A DNA stretch of 64,000 nucleotides from JAKGBX01 sp965366835 (GTDB taxonomy: Bacteria; Pseudomonadota; Alphaproteobacteria; Rhodobacterales; Rhodobacteraceae), in the NCBI GenBank assembly GCA_965366835.1, contig CBDUGF010000003.1:1-64000 (forward strand), in the 5' to 3' direction. This document shows, piece by piece, positions 50,116 through 59,376 of this stretch (position 1 is its first letter; the number at the start of each line of letters is the position of its first letter). Position numbers and translations under genes: made by a program. A model generated the notes under the pieces. That model worked only from the letters and a program-made list of their open reading frames with translations, made no database searches and had not been told where the DNA came from.

Positions 50116-51351
50116 TCAGCCCTCCTCGCGTGCTGAGGGATCGTCGGTGGGGTCGCGCGGATGCAGCTTCAATGTCCGCTGCGGCCGGGCCTTTGCCTGC
50201 TCGCTCAGCACCCGTACCAGTGCGTTGATATCGGTGCGCAGCTCGGCCATGGTTTCCTGCCGCCCGGCGCTGATCTCCTCCAGAATGCGCAGCATCTGCA
50301 CGTCGATCGAGCGCAGGCGCATCCGGCTCTCGGCGTCGATCCCGGCTTCGCCGGCTCCGGTCCTCGTGCGCCGTATCTCCTCCAGGATCGCTTCCTGTCC
50401 CTCGGCCACCCGCATCAATGCGGAATTCACCGGGTTCTGGTCACTCATCCGATAGGTCATGCGTTCAATCGCGTCGGCCAGATGGCCCAGCTTTTCGTCG
50501 ACCATGGCGCGGCTGACATCGGATTGGGTGAACATCTGTTGCAGCTCTTCCATCTGCTCGGCCATGTTGTCGACCACCCCGGCGATGATGGAATGTTCGC
50601 CGCCATCGCCCTCGCCGGTGGAAAAGCCCAGCCGGGTGATCGACGACAGCCACTCTTCCAGCTCGCGGTAGAACCGGTTCTGCCCATGCCCGGCAAACAG
50701 CTCCAAGAGCCCTACGATCAGCGACCCGGCAAGACCGAGAAGCGAGCTGGCAAAGGCCACGCCCATACCGCCCAGCTGCGCCTCGAGACCCGTCATCAAA
50801 CGGCTGAATACTTCGACACCGCCCTCGCCATCGCGCGGCGCAAGCGACCGGATAGTATCGACCAGCGCCGGGATCGTCGTCGCCAGCCCATAAAACGTGC
50901 CCAGCAGCCCGAGGAAGATCAGCATGCTGACGAGGTAGCGGGTGATCTCGCGCTCTTCGTCGATCCGCGTGGCCACCGATTCGAGAATCGAGCGAGCGGA
51001 GCTCGACGAAATCTGCATCCTCGCGCCGCGCGATCTGAGCAGCGTCGCCAGAGGCGCCAGAAGCTGCGGCGCGCGCACGCCTTCGGCCTCGGCCCGGTCG
51101 CTGGCAAAGGCTTCGATCCAACGCACCGAACGGCTCATCTGAAAGACCTGCCAGAAACAGGCGAACATGCCGATGACAAACACGAAGCCAATGAAGCCGT
51201 TGAGATAGGGGTTGGCCAGAAACACCGGCAGCACCCGCGGCAGGGCAACGAAGACGCCTGCCCCCGAGAGCGCCAGAACGATGAGCATCATGACGATCTG
51301 GCGGATGGGGTGGGAAAACTGCGGCTCGGCCTCGTGGTCCGGCTGGTCCAT
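50116..51351 (-). CDS. MotA/TolQ/ExbB-like proton-channel protein
   Basis: About 411 residues. Membrane segments lie at about residues 18-38, 50-70 (NGFIGFVFVIGMFACFWQVF), 150-175 (RYLVSMLIFLGLLGTFYGLA) and 205-230 (GGMGVAFASSLLGLAGSLIVG), the last two in the MotA-TolQ-ExbB channel arrangement. The C-terminal cytoplasmic half is helical (MAEQMEELQQMF, ERMTYRMSDQNPV). I place the start at ATG 51351 after AGGAG; the frame extends to 51432. It is coupled to the long coiled-coil MotB-like gene. No flagellar or Tol genes are adjacent, so a separate envelope function is likely. Confidence 0.87.
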   Translation of the reverse strand: MDQPDHEAEPQFSHPIRQIVMMLIVLALSGAGVFVALPRVLPVFLANPYLNGFIGFVFVIGMFACFWQVFQMSRSVRWIEAFASDRAEAEGVRAPQLLAPLATLLRSRGARMQISSSSARSILESVATRIDEEREITRYLVSMLIFLGLLGTFYGLATTIPALVDTIRSLAPRDGEGGVEVFSRLMTGLEAQLGGMGVAFASSLLGLAGSLIVGLLELFAGHGQNRFYRELEEWLSSITRLGFSTGEGDGGEHSIIAGVVDNMAEQMEELQQMFTQSDVSRAMVDEKLGHLADAIERMTYRMSDQNPVNSALMRVAEGQEAILEEIRRTRTGAGEAGIDAESRMRLRSIDVQMLRILEEISAGRQETMAELRTDINALVRVLSEQAKARPQRTLKLHPRDPTDDPSAREEG

Positions 51352-51472
51352 CGCGGCACAGCTCCTGACACGTTGTTTCTTTGCGCCCGATGATAGGGGC
51401 AACAAACGGGCAAGCCAAGGAAAAGCGTTCAAGTTTTCAGGGTTGCAGAGCGCCGCTGACCTAAGCCTGTGC

Positions 51473-52000
51473 TCAAAGCATCACTCGCACGCGCCGGGCC
51501 AGCCAATCGATCTCGGGGTCGTGGATGCCAAGTTCGGTCAGGTGGGACTGGGTGTTCATCAGGTATTCATGGTTGGGGCCCATACCGCCATGAGCGCTTG
51601 CAATGATCCGCGCCTGTTCCTCCAGATCGAGCCCGCCGCAATACTGCACATGGTCGGGATCGACGACATAGGCCAGCGCCTCTTCGATGCGGCCATCCGC
51701 AAGGATCACCTGAAGCCGCTTTTCGAGATAGGCCGAGGAGATCAACTCTCGCTCGCGCAGATAGGCCAGCACCGCCTCTTCCTGCCCGCCGGGAACCCGC
51801 AGCGCGACACCCTCGCAGACATGGCCCTCGTATTCATCAAGCGCCAGCACGAGGCCGGGTTGCTCTGTCGTGCCGCGATGATGGATCGAGCGCATGCAGA
51901 AGGTGCGCGCATAGCCGGGCAGCCTTGCGATGGTGCGTTCCTCGGTCTCGAACCCGGGGTTCCAGATCAGCGAACCATACCCGAATACCCACATGTTCAT
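51473..52000 (-). CDS. chaC: Gamma-glutamylcyclotransferase (ChaC family)
   Basis: A 175-residue ChaC-like enzyme that releases 5-oxoproline from glutathione. The family's opening WVFGYGSLIWNPGFE is followed by the acidic active-site region (LALDEYEGHVCEGVALRVP) and GPNHEYLMNTQSHLTELGI near the C-terminus. The ATG at 52000 has a GAGGGAAGGG site; a second ATG six bases on is possible. Its role is probably turnover of glutathione. It is divergent from the following DUF2125 gene. Confidence 0.9.
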   Translation of the reverse strand: MNMWVFGYGSLIWNPGFETEERTIARLPGYARTFCMRSIHHRGTTEQPGLVLALDEYEGHVCEGVALRVPGGQEEAVLAYLRERELISSAYLEKRLQVILADGRIEEALAYVVDPDHVQYCGGLDLEEQARIIASAHGGMGPNHEYLMNTQSHLTELGIHDPEIDWLARRVRVML

Positions 52001-52096
52001 GCCGCTGGCCCTTCCCTCATTCCGCCGGTAAACAGTTCCACCGATGAACATTGCCTTGTAAACACCAAGGCGCGTCGGCTTGAAAGAGGGCTTTTC

Positions 52097-53095
52097 ATGA
52101 AACGTCTGCTTGTGGTCATCCTTGTCTGCGCCGCGCTTTGGTCGGGGTATTGGTATGTGGCGGCACGCGGCGCCCGGGCCGGATTCGAGGCATGGTTCGA
52201 CGCGCGCCGCGCCGAAGGCTGGCAAGCCGAATACGCCGCGCTCGAAATTGATGGGTTCCCTAATCGCGTCGACAGCACTTTCGACAAGCCGGTGCTAGCC
52301 GATCCGGAAACCGGCCTGGCCTGGGAAGCGCCGTTTTTCCAGATTTTCGCGCTCACCTACAAGCCCAATCACATCATCGCCGTCTGGCCGAAATCACAGC
52401 GTTTTTCGACCCCGAACGCAAAATATGACGTCGCCAGCGAAAACATGCGGGCCAGTCTGGTGATGGTGGCGCAAACCGATTTGCCACTGGAACGGGCCAA
52501 CCTCGTCGCCGAGGCGATGGCAATCAGCACGGATAACGCGACCACGACCCTGGAGGGTGTACAATTGGCCGCTTCCCGGCTCGAAGGTGCCACCCAGGAC
52601 TATCGCCTCGCGCTCAATGCCGATGGCGTGATGCCGCCCCTGCCCGCCGGCTTCACTCTGCGCACGGGCGGGACGCTGCCGCGTCAACTCGATACGCTGC
52701 GCGCCGATCTGTCGGTGAAATTCACCCGCCCGTGGGACTTGCGCGCGCTGACACAGAGCCGCCCGCAACCCGTTCGTATCCGGCTGAAACTGGTCGAAGC
52801 GAAATGGGGTGCACTCGAGTTGGCGCTTGCGGGGACGCTCGACATCGACGAAGCCGGACGGCCCAGCGGCCGGCTGACCGTCAAGGCGCGCAACTGGCGC
52901 GACATCATTGTAATCGCACGCCAGATGGGTTGGCTCCCGGAACGCTGGCTAGGCCATGTCGAACAGGCCCTGTCCCTGGCGGCTCAGCTTTCCGGCAACA
53001 GTGAATCGCTGGACCTGCCGCTCGATTTCAAGCAGGGAGCAATGGCGCTCGGACCGATCCCGCTGGGGCCCGCACCGCTGATCCGATTGCGCTAG
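52097..53095 (+). CDS. DUF2125-family exported/anchored protein
   Basis: A 332-residue protein with an N-terminal signal anchor (RLLVVILVCAALWSGYWYVAA). The rest is a beta-rich periplasmic domain with the DUF2125 pattern (GFPNRVDSTFDKPVL, APFFQIFALTYKPNHIIAVWP). Such proteins occur widely in Rhodobacterales and Rhizobiales and have no assigned role; the pattern looks like a lipid- or membrane-associated barrel. Its ATG has a GAGGG site seven bases away. Confidence 0.85.
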   Translation: MKRLLVVILVCAALWSGYWYVAARGARAGFEAWFDARRAEGWQAEYAALEIDGFPNRVDSTFDKPVLADPETGLAWEAPFFQIFALTYKPNHIIAVWPKSQRFSTPNAKYDVASENMRASLVMVAQTDLPLERANLVAEAMAISTDNATTTLEGVQLAASRLEGATQDYRLALNADGVMPPLPAGFTLRTGGTLPRQLDTLRADLSVKFTRPWDLRALTQSRPQPVRIRLKLVEAKWGALELALAGTLDIDEAGRPSGRLTVKARNWRDIIVIARQMGWLPERWLGHVEQALSLAAQLSGNSESLDLPLDFKQGAMALGPIPLGPAPLIRLR

Positions 53096-53106
53096 GGAAC
53101 TCGGCT

Positions 53107-53724
53107 TCAGTTCTGCGACAGGCGGGTCGGGCGCCGATAGAAATGGTGCACACCGATGGTGGCGGTCCGGGTGAACTTGCGCGACCATTTCGGGCGCACC
53201 GCCTTGGTGTGGTAGTAGGTTGCGCCATTGGTCAACGGGCGCGGCGCGCCGGCGAGCATGGATTTGGCAATCTTGCCGACCCGGGCATAGGCCGCAGGTT
53301 CGCTGATCACTTCGCCGTGGCCGTCACATGTGTAGGTGAATTGGCAGGCATATTTCCGCCCCGTTCCCTGTTTGATCACGCCGCAGATCGAATTCGGGAA
53401 GTATTGGCTGTCGACCCGGTTGAGGATGACCTCGGCAACGGCGAACTGTCCCTTTACGCTTTCGCCACGAGCTTCGAAATAGAGCGCCTCTGCCAGGCAA
53501 CGCCATTGCGCCCCGCCCGATGCACCGGGCTGTGCTGCTACCCAGTTTTGACTGTAGGTGACCGACCCGGCCGAATTGGGTCGTTTCATGAGCGCATCGA
53601 GTTGTTCCGAAGGGATCATGCCGAGCGCACGCTTTTCCTTGCTGACGAGTTGTTGCACCGAGGTGTCCGCTTGCCCAGGCATGGCCAAGCCAACACCGAT
53701 CAAAATCGCCAGAATGAAACGCAT
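53107..53724 (-). CDS. Cell-wall hydrolase (SleB/Hydrolase_2 type)
   Basis: A 205-residue exported protein. The signal peptide is RFILAILIGVGLAMPGQA. The hydrolase domain (about residues 80-180) includes CLAEALYFEARGESVKGQFAVAEVILNR with the catalytic glutamate, CQFTYTCDGH, and the C-terminal GATYYHTKAVRPKWSRK. It is the family of spore-cortex lytic enzymes that in non-spore-formers act in growth of the wall. It is convergent with the DUF2125 gene, separated by 11 bases. Confidence 0.92.
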   Translation of the reverse strand: MRFILAILIGVGLAMPGQADTSVQQLVSKEKRALGMIPSEQLDALMKRPNSAGSVTYSQNWVAAQPGASGGAQWRCLAEALYFEARGESVKGQFAVAEVILNRVDSQYFPNSICGVIKQGTGRKYACQFTYTCDGHGEVISEPAAYARVGKIAKSMLAGAPRPLTNGATYYHTKAVRPKWSRKFTRTATIGVHHFYRRPTRLSQN

Positions 53725-53898
53725 TTCCGCCCCCAGAATATTTCACGCACAGGATCAGAAGAACCTGTCAAGGTGCCGGTATTAATCGAATTTTCACAAT
53801 TCGTCCAGTCAGGGCGATTCGCCGCACAGGGCGATCGGGCCGGGCAGTTTGCAGCTCCTATGGGTCACCGCAGAATATTGGAGTCGGGGAAAGCGAGA

Positions 53899-56436
53899 CT
53901 ACTTGATCTTGTCGCCTACTGCGAGCTGCGCCGCAGCCAGCCGCGCCACCGGAACCCGGAACGGCGAGCAGGAGACATAGTCGAATCCGGCATTTCGGCA
54001 GAATGCGATTGATTCGGGGCTGCCGCCATGTTCGCCGCAGATCGACAGTGTCAGGTCGGGACGCGCCGCGCGCCCGCGTTCGGCGGCGATTGTCAGAAGC
54101 TCGCCCACGCCGTCGGTATCGAGCGTGTGGAACGGATCTTCCGGGTAGACCCCCTGCTGCACATAGGTCGACATGAACCGCCCCGCGTCATCGCGCGACA
54201 GGCCGTAGGTCATCTGGGTCAGATCGTTGGTGCCGAAGCTGAGAAAGGCGCTGTACGGTGCTATTTCGCCGGCTCTGAGCGCGGCACGCGGAGTTTCGAC
54301 CATGACCCCCAGTCGGTAGGTAAAGCTGCGCCCGGTTTCATTGCGCACGGCGGCGGCAACAGCATCGACCCGGGCTTTCACGATCTCGACCTCGCGCTTG
54401 GCCGAAACCAGCGGGATCATGATCTCGGGAACCACCTGCGCGCCGTCGCGATTGGCCTCGACAGTCGCCTCGAAAATCGCGCGCGCTTGCATGTCGTAAA
54501 TCTCGGGCATGGTCACTCCCAGCCGCACGCCGCGCATTCCCAACATCGGGTTGTATTCACCCAGCGCTTCGACCCGACGCGTCACCTTGGAGAGCGGCAG
54601 ATCAAGGGCTTCGGCCAGTTCGCGATGCCCAGTCCGGTCGTGCGGCAGGAACTCATGCAACGGCGGGTCGAGCAGACGAATACAGACAGGCTGCCCGCTC
54701 ATGATCCGGAACAGCTCGATGAAATCGGCGCGCTGCATCGGCAGCAGACGGTCCAACGCCGCGCGGCGATCCTCGGAAGTATCGGCAAAGATCATCTCGC
54801 GCATGACCACGAGCCGGTCCTGTTCGAAGAACATGTGCTCGGTGCGACAGAGCCCGATGCCTTCGGCAGCAAAGTTGCGCGCGGTCTGGGCGTCGGCCGG
54901 TGTGTCGGCGTTGGCGCGCACCTTGATATCGCGCACTTCGTCGGCCCAGGTCATCAGGGTCTGGAAAGCATCGTCGTGTGAGGCTTCGAGCAGGAGCGGT
55001 TCACCAGCCAGCACCTGGCCCCGCGTGCCGTCGATGGTTATCACGTCGCCTTCGTGGAACGTCCGTCCATCCGGTGCCGTCAGCAGCTTCTTGCCCAGTT
55101 GGAAGCGCATCTCGGAGGCCCCCACCACACAGGGCAAACCCATGCCGCGTCCGATCACCGCCGCGTGGCTGGTCATCCCGCCGCGTTCGGTTAGCACCGC
55201 AGCAGCCGCATGCATGCCGCGAATATCCTCGGGCGAAGTTTCGCGCCGCACCAGAACGCAGGCTTCCCCGCGCGCGGCGCTGGCCTGGGCTTCGGCCGCT
55301 GAAAAGACGATCTTGCCATGTGCCGCGCCAGGGCTGGCGGCAATGCCGCTGGCCAGCACGTCTCGCTTGGCCGCTGAATCGACCTGCCGGTGCAACAGCT
55401 CGTTGAGCGCGCGCGGTTCGATCCGCATCAAGGCCTCGTCGCGCGTGATGATGCCATCTTCGGCCAGCCGCACAGCGATCCGTACCGCCGCCCGGGCCGA
55501 ACGCTGAACCCGCACACCGTCGAGCAGCCAGACCTTGCCGTCTTCGATGGTGAACTCAGCCTGCATTTCTTCGCGCAGGCGTTCACGCATCAGGCGGGTA
55601 TGGGCGATGAGATCGGCGAACGCTTCTGGCGCCAATTCCTCGAGCGACGGGCCGCGCGCATCGCGCTCGAGGTAGAGCCCTGCCTCGCCCTTCAAGGCAT
55701 CGCGGCCCTGACTTTGGCTCAGATAGCGCCCAGTCATGCGTTCCAGCCCGGTTTGCGAATTGACCAGCTGGACCACACCGGAGCCGCATTCGCCCTGCCC
55801 AAAGCCCAGCGCCATGCGTTGCACGACCAACCCCAGACCGGCATCCGCGGGCGCCCCCTTGGCCTGGCGCAAAAGCCGCGCCGTAGTGCTCTCCCAGGCG
55901 CGTGCCATCGAGCGCAACACGGCTGCGAGCTGAACCGCGGGATCCTGCGGAAAGGCCTCTTCAGCTTCGTCTTCATAGAGCGCCAGCACCTCTGTGAGGC
56001 CTTTTCTCCCGGTGGCAGACAATTCATCGAACATATCCGGATCGAGCCGGGCGACATGGATGGCATAGGCCTGAACGAAGCGCATATAAAGCGTCGCGGC
56101 AGGCTCCTGACCCAACCGGTCAGCAAGTTCGACATAAGCGGCATCATTCATGCCGATATTCAGCACCGCGCCAGGCCCGCCCCAATCGGGATCCTCTGAA
56201 GACGGACGCACGCAGACCAGCGGCGTCTCTCCGAACGGGTGCAGCAATTCCTGCATGTCAGGCATGGTTCCGGCCGCGATCCGGTGCACCGCCTTAAATG
56301 ACAGCGCCACCGTTTCCGGTACCGGCAGATTGAGCCGCACCAATCGCTGAAGACATTTCGCCCGCCCGCCATGGGTTGCGGCGGTGATCGGCGCCGAGGG
56401 CGTGATCAGGGTTATATTTTCGTGGTCTTGCTGCAC
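53899..56436 (-). CDS. ppdK: Pyruvate phosphate dikinase-like enzyme, divergent form
   Basis: An 845-residue enzyme with the PPDK domain order. The nucleotide/pyruvate-binding N-terminal region (about residues 10-350) is shortened and lacks the usual FGGG-type opening and the GNM...SGTGVAFTR block, though RPSSEDPDWGGPGAVLNIG remains. The swivelling phospho-histidine domain has H424 in GGMTSHAAVIGR. The C-terminal barrel shows GTNDLTQMTYGLSRDDAG and CGEHGGSPESI. I place the start at GTG 56436 after GGAAGG; the frame runs to 56532. It should interconvert pyruvate and phosphoenolpyruvate; the altered ATP part makes the phosphate donor uncertain. Confidence 0.88.
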   Translation of the reverse strand: MQQDHENITLITPSAPITAATHGGRAKCLQRLVRLNLPVPETVALSFKAVHRIAAGTMPDMQELLHPFGETPLVCVRPSSEDPDWGGPGAVLNIGMNDAAYVELADRLGQEPAATLYMRFVQAYAIHVARLDPDMFDELSATGRKGLTEVLALYEDEAEEAFPQDPAVQLAAVLRSMARAWESTTARLLRQAKGAPADAGLGLVVQRMALGFGQGECGSGVVQLVNSQTGLERMTGRYLSQSQGRDALKGEAGLYLERDARGPSLEELAPEAFADLIAHTRLMRERLREEMQAEFTIEDGKVWLLDGVRVQRSARAAVRIAVRLAEDGIITRDEALMRIEPRALNELLHRQVDSAAKRDVLASGIAASPGAAHGKIVFSAAEAQASAARGEACVLVRRETSPEDIRGMHAAAAVLTERGGMTSHAAVIGRGMGLPCVVGASEMRFQLGKKLLTAPDGRTFHEGDVITIDGTRGQVLAGEPLLLEASHDDAFQTLMTWADEVRDIKVRANADTPADAQTARNFAAEGIGLCRTEHMFFEQDRLVVMREMIFADTSEDRRAALDRLLPMQRADFIELFRIMSGQPVCIRLLDPPLHEFLPHDRTGHRELAEALDLPLSKVTRRVEALGEYNPMLGMRGVRLGVTMPEIYDMQARAIFEATVEANRDGAQVVPEIMIPLVSAKREVEIVKARVDAVAAAVRNETGRSFTYRLGVMVETPRAALRAGEIAPYSAFLSFGTNDLTQMTYGLSRDDAGRFMSTYVQQGVYPEDPFHTLDTDGVGELLTIAAERGRAARPDLTLSICGEHGGSPESIAFCRNAGFDYVSCSPFRVPVARLAAAQLAVGDKIK

Positions 56437-56564
56437 TGCGGCGCCTTCCGGAATGTGCGCAGCATACGCGCGCTTTCCATTCTTACAAGGGGCAAGCCCT
56501 GAGCGCATTGAATTGGTGCGCAAGTGCAGCAAGATCGCCGCCGCAAAGCGGGGTCACAGCACGC

Positions 56565-58817
56565 TTAGCCCTGGATCTTGTCGAGATCGGCCACCCGCAA
56601 ACAGATGCCGCGAATGCGCGACAGCAAGTTGAGTCGGTTGCGGCGCAGCAAGTCATTGTCGGCATTGACCTGAACGGCTTCGAAAAACGCATCAATAGGT
56701 GCGCGAAGAGCGGCCATGGCTGCCATAGCAGCGGCGTAGTCCTCGACCTGCAACGCCGGGGCGATCTGGGCTTCGGCCGCGTCGAGCGCGGCAAAGAGCG
56801 CCCTCTCCTCGTCGGTCTCGGCAAATTTCACATCTGCGCCGAAGCTGTATTCGACACCGTCCTTTTCCTCGGCCTGCGACAGGATGTTGCCCACGCGCTT
56901 GTAACCCTGCAACAGGTTGTCGCCATCATCTGTCTTGAGGAAGGCATCAAGCGCCTCGGCGCGTTTGACCAGAAGGGTAAGGTCATCGTTGCCGGGCATG
57001 GCGAGGCAGGCGTCGATTACATCATGCCGGATGCCTTCCTCGCGCAGGTGCACCTTGAGGCGGTCATGAAGGAAGGAGAGCAGATCTGCGGAGAGATCGG
57101 GCAAGACCTCGCCCACCGAGAGCAAGAACGAGCCATCTCCAGTGTCGGGCGCACCGTCACGGGTTTTCAATCGGTCGAGCACGGCGTGAAAGGCCGCACC
57201 GAAAACACCATGCTCGGAGATTTCTTCAATGATCTCTTCCAGAGTGTCGATCTCGCCGGTTGACGCCTTGGCGCGGTTGAGCCCGATCTTGTGCAATACC
57301 AGATGCGCGTCGATCAGCCCGTCGAGATTGAGCCGCAATTCACCGGCCAGGATGATCCGGATCACTCCCAGCGCGGCGCGGCGCAGGGCAAAGGGATCTT
57401 TCGAGCCGGTGGGCTTTTCATCAATCGCCCAGAACCCTGTGAGCATGTCGAGTTTGTCGGCCAACGCAACGGCGCGCGACACCGCGCCCGCGGGAACATC
57501 GTCGGACGGGCCAAGCGGAGAATAATGCTCTTGCGCCGCCTTGGCGACCTCGTCAGGCAACCCGGCGGCCTCAGCGTAGTAACGCCCCATGAGCCCCTGC
57601 AATTCGGGAAACTCGTAGACCATTTCCGAGCTGAGATCAGCCTTGGCCAGCATGGCAGCCTGCTCGGTCAGGTCCGGATCGGCGCCGGTGATCGGGGCAA
57701 GGGCGCGCGCCAGGCGAGCGATGCGGACAATGCGCGCCGCCTGGGTGCCAAGCTGGCGTTCGAAGGTCACATTCTCGAGCTTGTCGAACCAGGCGTCCAT
57801 GCCCGCACGGGCCACACGCAGATCGTTCTCCCAGAAGAACTTCGCATCCGACAGCCGCGCCGACAGCACCTTTTGATTGCCCGCCAGGATAGTCGCGCCC
57901 TGATCGGCGGTTTCGATGTTGGCGACGGTGATGAAGCGTTCGATCCGGCCGGTCTTGGGGTTCTTGACCGAGAAGAATTTCTGATGCTCCTTCATCGATG
58001 TTTGCAGAACTTCGGAAGGCAGATCTAGAAACACGGCGCCGATCTCGCCCATCAGCACCACGGGCCATTCGACCAGCCCGGCGACCTCAGCCAGAAGCGC
58101 TTTGTCCTCAACCACTTCCAGACCGGCGGCGAAGGCGATGTTGGTGGCGTCCTGCCAGATGTGATCTGCGCGCTCGGCTGCGTCGAGGATGACGTGATCG
58201 CGCTTGAGCTTCGCCGCGTAATCGTCAAACCCGGCGACGGCGAAGGGTGCGCCGCCCATGAAGCGATGGCCGCGGGTGATGTTTCCTGCGGCGATTCCGT
58301 CCACGTTGAGCGGGACGATCTCGGCCCCCGCCTCTGTCGTCAGGATAGACAGGATCGAATGTAGCGGGCGCACCCAGCGCAGCGTGCCCGCTCCCCAGCG
58401 CATGGATTTGGGCCAGGGGAAATTGCGGATCGTCTGCTCCAGTACCTCGGCGACGATCTCCTCAGCCCTGCGGCCCGGCTTTTCGATAATTGCGAAGAAC
58501 ACGCGGCCCTTGGGTGTTTCGCGCTCTTCCAGTTGATCACGGCTAAGGCCCGCACCGCGCAGAAAGCCCTCGATGGCCTTTTCCGGCGCATCGCTACGCG
58601 GACCCTTGCGCTCTTCGCGCACGTTGGGGCTTTCAGCCAGCAGCCCGTCTATGGCCAGTACCAGCCGTCGTGGGGTCGAAAACGCCCGGGCGCCGCCGTA
58701 GGTGAGGCCGGCCTCGACCAAGCCATCGGTCATCCGCTGCTTCAGATCGGCGGCGGCGCGCACCTGCATTCGGGCGGGAATTTCCTCGGAGAACAGTTCA
58801 ATCAGAAGATCAGGCAT
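56565..58817 (-). CDS. glyS: Glycine-tRNA ligase beta subunit
   Basis: A 750-residue beta subunit of the bacterial alpha2-beta2 glycyl-tRNA synthetase; somewhat longer than enterobacterial ones but normal for alphaproteobacteria. It opens with the family hallmark MPDLLIELFSEEIPARMQ. Later come RWVRPLHSILSIL, GHRFMGGAPF, and the C-terminal HD/anticodon-binding region (SRAVALADKLDMLTGFWAI). The ATG at 58817 is chosen for its GGAAAG site and conserved start. The small membrane-protein gene and glyQ lie immediately upstream in the same operon. Confidence 0.97.
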   Translation of the reverse strand: MPDLLIELFSEEIPARMQVRAAADLKQRMTDGLVEAGLTYGGARAFSTPRRLVLAIDGLLAESPNVREERKGPRSDAPEKAIEGFLRGAGLSRDQLEERETPKGRVFFAIIEKPGRRAEEIVAEVLEQTIRNFPWPKSMRWGAGTLRWVRPLHSILSILTTEAGAEIVPLNVDGIAAGNITRGHRFMGGAPFAVAGFDDYAAKLKRDHVILDAAERADHIWQDATNIAFAAGLEVVEDKALLAEVAGLVEWPVVLMGEIGAVFLDLPSEVLQTSMKEHQKFFSVKNPKTGRIERFITVANIETADQGATILAGNQKVLSARLSDAKFFWENDLRVARAGMDAWFDKLENVTFERQLGTQAARIVRIARLARALAPITGADPDLTEQAAMLAKADLSSEMVYEFPELQGLMGRYYAEAAGLPDEVAKAAQEHYSPLGPSDDVPAGAVSRAVALADKLDMLTGFWAIDEKPTGSKDPFALRRAALGVIRIILAGELRLNLDGLIDAHLVLHKIGLNRAKASTGEIDTLEEIIEEISEHGVFGAAFHAVLDRLKTRDGAPDTGDGSFLLSVGEVLPDLSADLLSFLHDRLKVHLREEGIRHDVIDACLAMPGNDDLTLLVKRAEALDAFLKTDDGDNLLQGYKRVGNILSQAEEKDGVEYSFGADVKFAETDEERALFAALDAAEAQIAPALQVEDYAAAMAAMAALRAPIDAFFEAVQVNADNDLLRRNRLNLLSRIRGICLRVADLDKIQG

Positions 58818-58818
58818 G

Positions 58819-59376
58819 TCATTCGCTTTCCGGTCCGGCATTTCCCGTCATCTGCGTTTCGGGCTTCGGCGTACAGCCATCGGGCACCGGCTGGCCATCG
58901 AAAACCTTTTCACCGCAGCGATTTATCTGATGCCAGGCATAGCCGCGGCCATCGGGAAAGATTGCGACGACGCGGTCGATACCATAGTCGACGTTGGCTT
59001 GTCCGAGGAAAGCCATCGCCTCTCCCTGTTCCAGCGCGCGCCCAATGGCGAGGGCATCGAAACAATCAAACCAGCCGGGGCCAACCAATGGCTCGGCGCC
59101 GTCGTAAGGCACGTAGGTTTCCGACATCATCGCCTGGCTCTGGCTGGTGATGAAACAGGCACGATAGCGGATCGGCGAGGAACCGGCATCGATCGCCTTG
59201 AAGTCCTCGTAGAGGATCGGCTCGGCCACGCCGCCCGCCATGGTGGTAAGGATGACATCATCGGTGCCATGCGCGCTCACCTCTTCATAGAAGGCATAGA
59301 CCTGCAGATAATAGATCGCCGCTCCGGCGATTGCTGCGACGATCAAGATGAAACTCCCTGCCAGCTTGCCGCTCAT
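58819..59376 (-). CDS. Small membrane-anchored protein between glyQ and glyS
   Basis: A 185-residue protein with one N-terminal anchor (FILIVAAIAGAAIYYLQVY) and a periplasmic domain containing paired cysteines (RACFITSQ, WFDCFDALAIG, NRCGEKVF, DGCTPKP). I believe it belongs to a small Rhodobacteraceae family (DUF6446) that regularly sits in this spot, but I cannot confirm that here. It overlaps the glyQ stop by four bases and ends two bases before glyS starts, so all three are coupled. A role in translation is not indicated by its sequence; the linkage may be only transcriptional. Confidence 0.8.
   Translation of the reverse strand: MSGKLAGSFILIVAAIAGAAIYYLQVYAFYEEVSAHGTDDVILTTMAGGVAEPILYEDFKAIDAGSSPIRYRACFITSQSQAMMSETYVPYDGAEPLVGPGWFDCFDALAIGRALEQGEAMAFLGQANVDYGIDRVVAIFPDGRGYAWHQINRCGEKVFDGQPVPDGCTPKPETQMTGNAGPESE

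Noticed and set aside
47941..50136. A 731-codon plus-strand frame.
   Set aside because: It is the complement of the coiled-coil MotB-like gene; repeated codons of the coiled coil keep the opposite frame open. It has no ribosome site or domain.
48025..51351. Calling the MotA/MotB-like pair a Zorya anti-phage system.
   Set aside because: No nuclease or helicase effectors accompany it, the long extension is on the MotB-like rather than the MotA-like protein, and the neighbours are housekeeping genes. The resemblance is limited to the shared stator fold.
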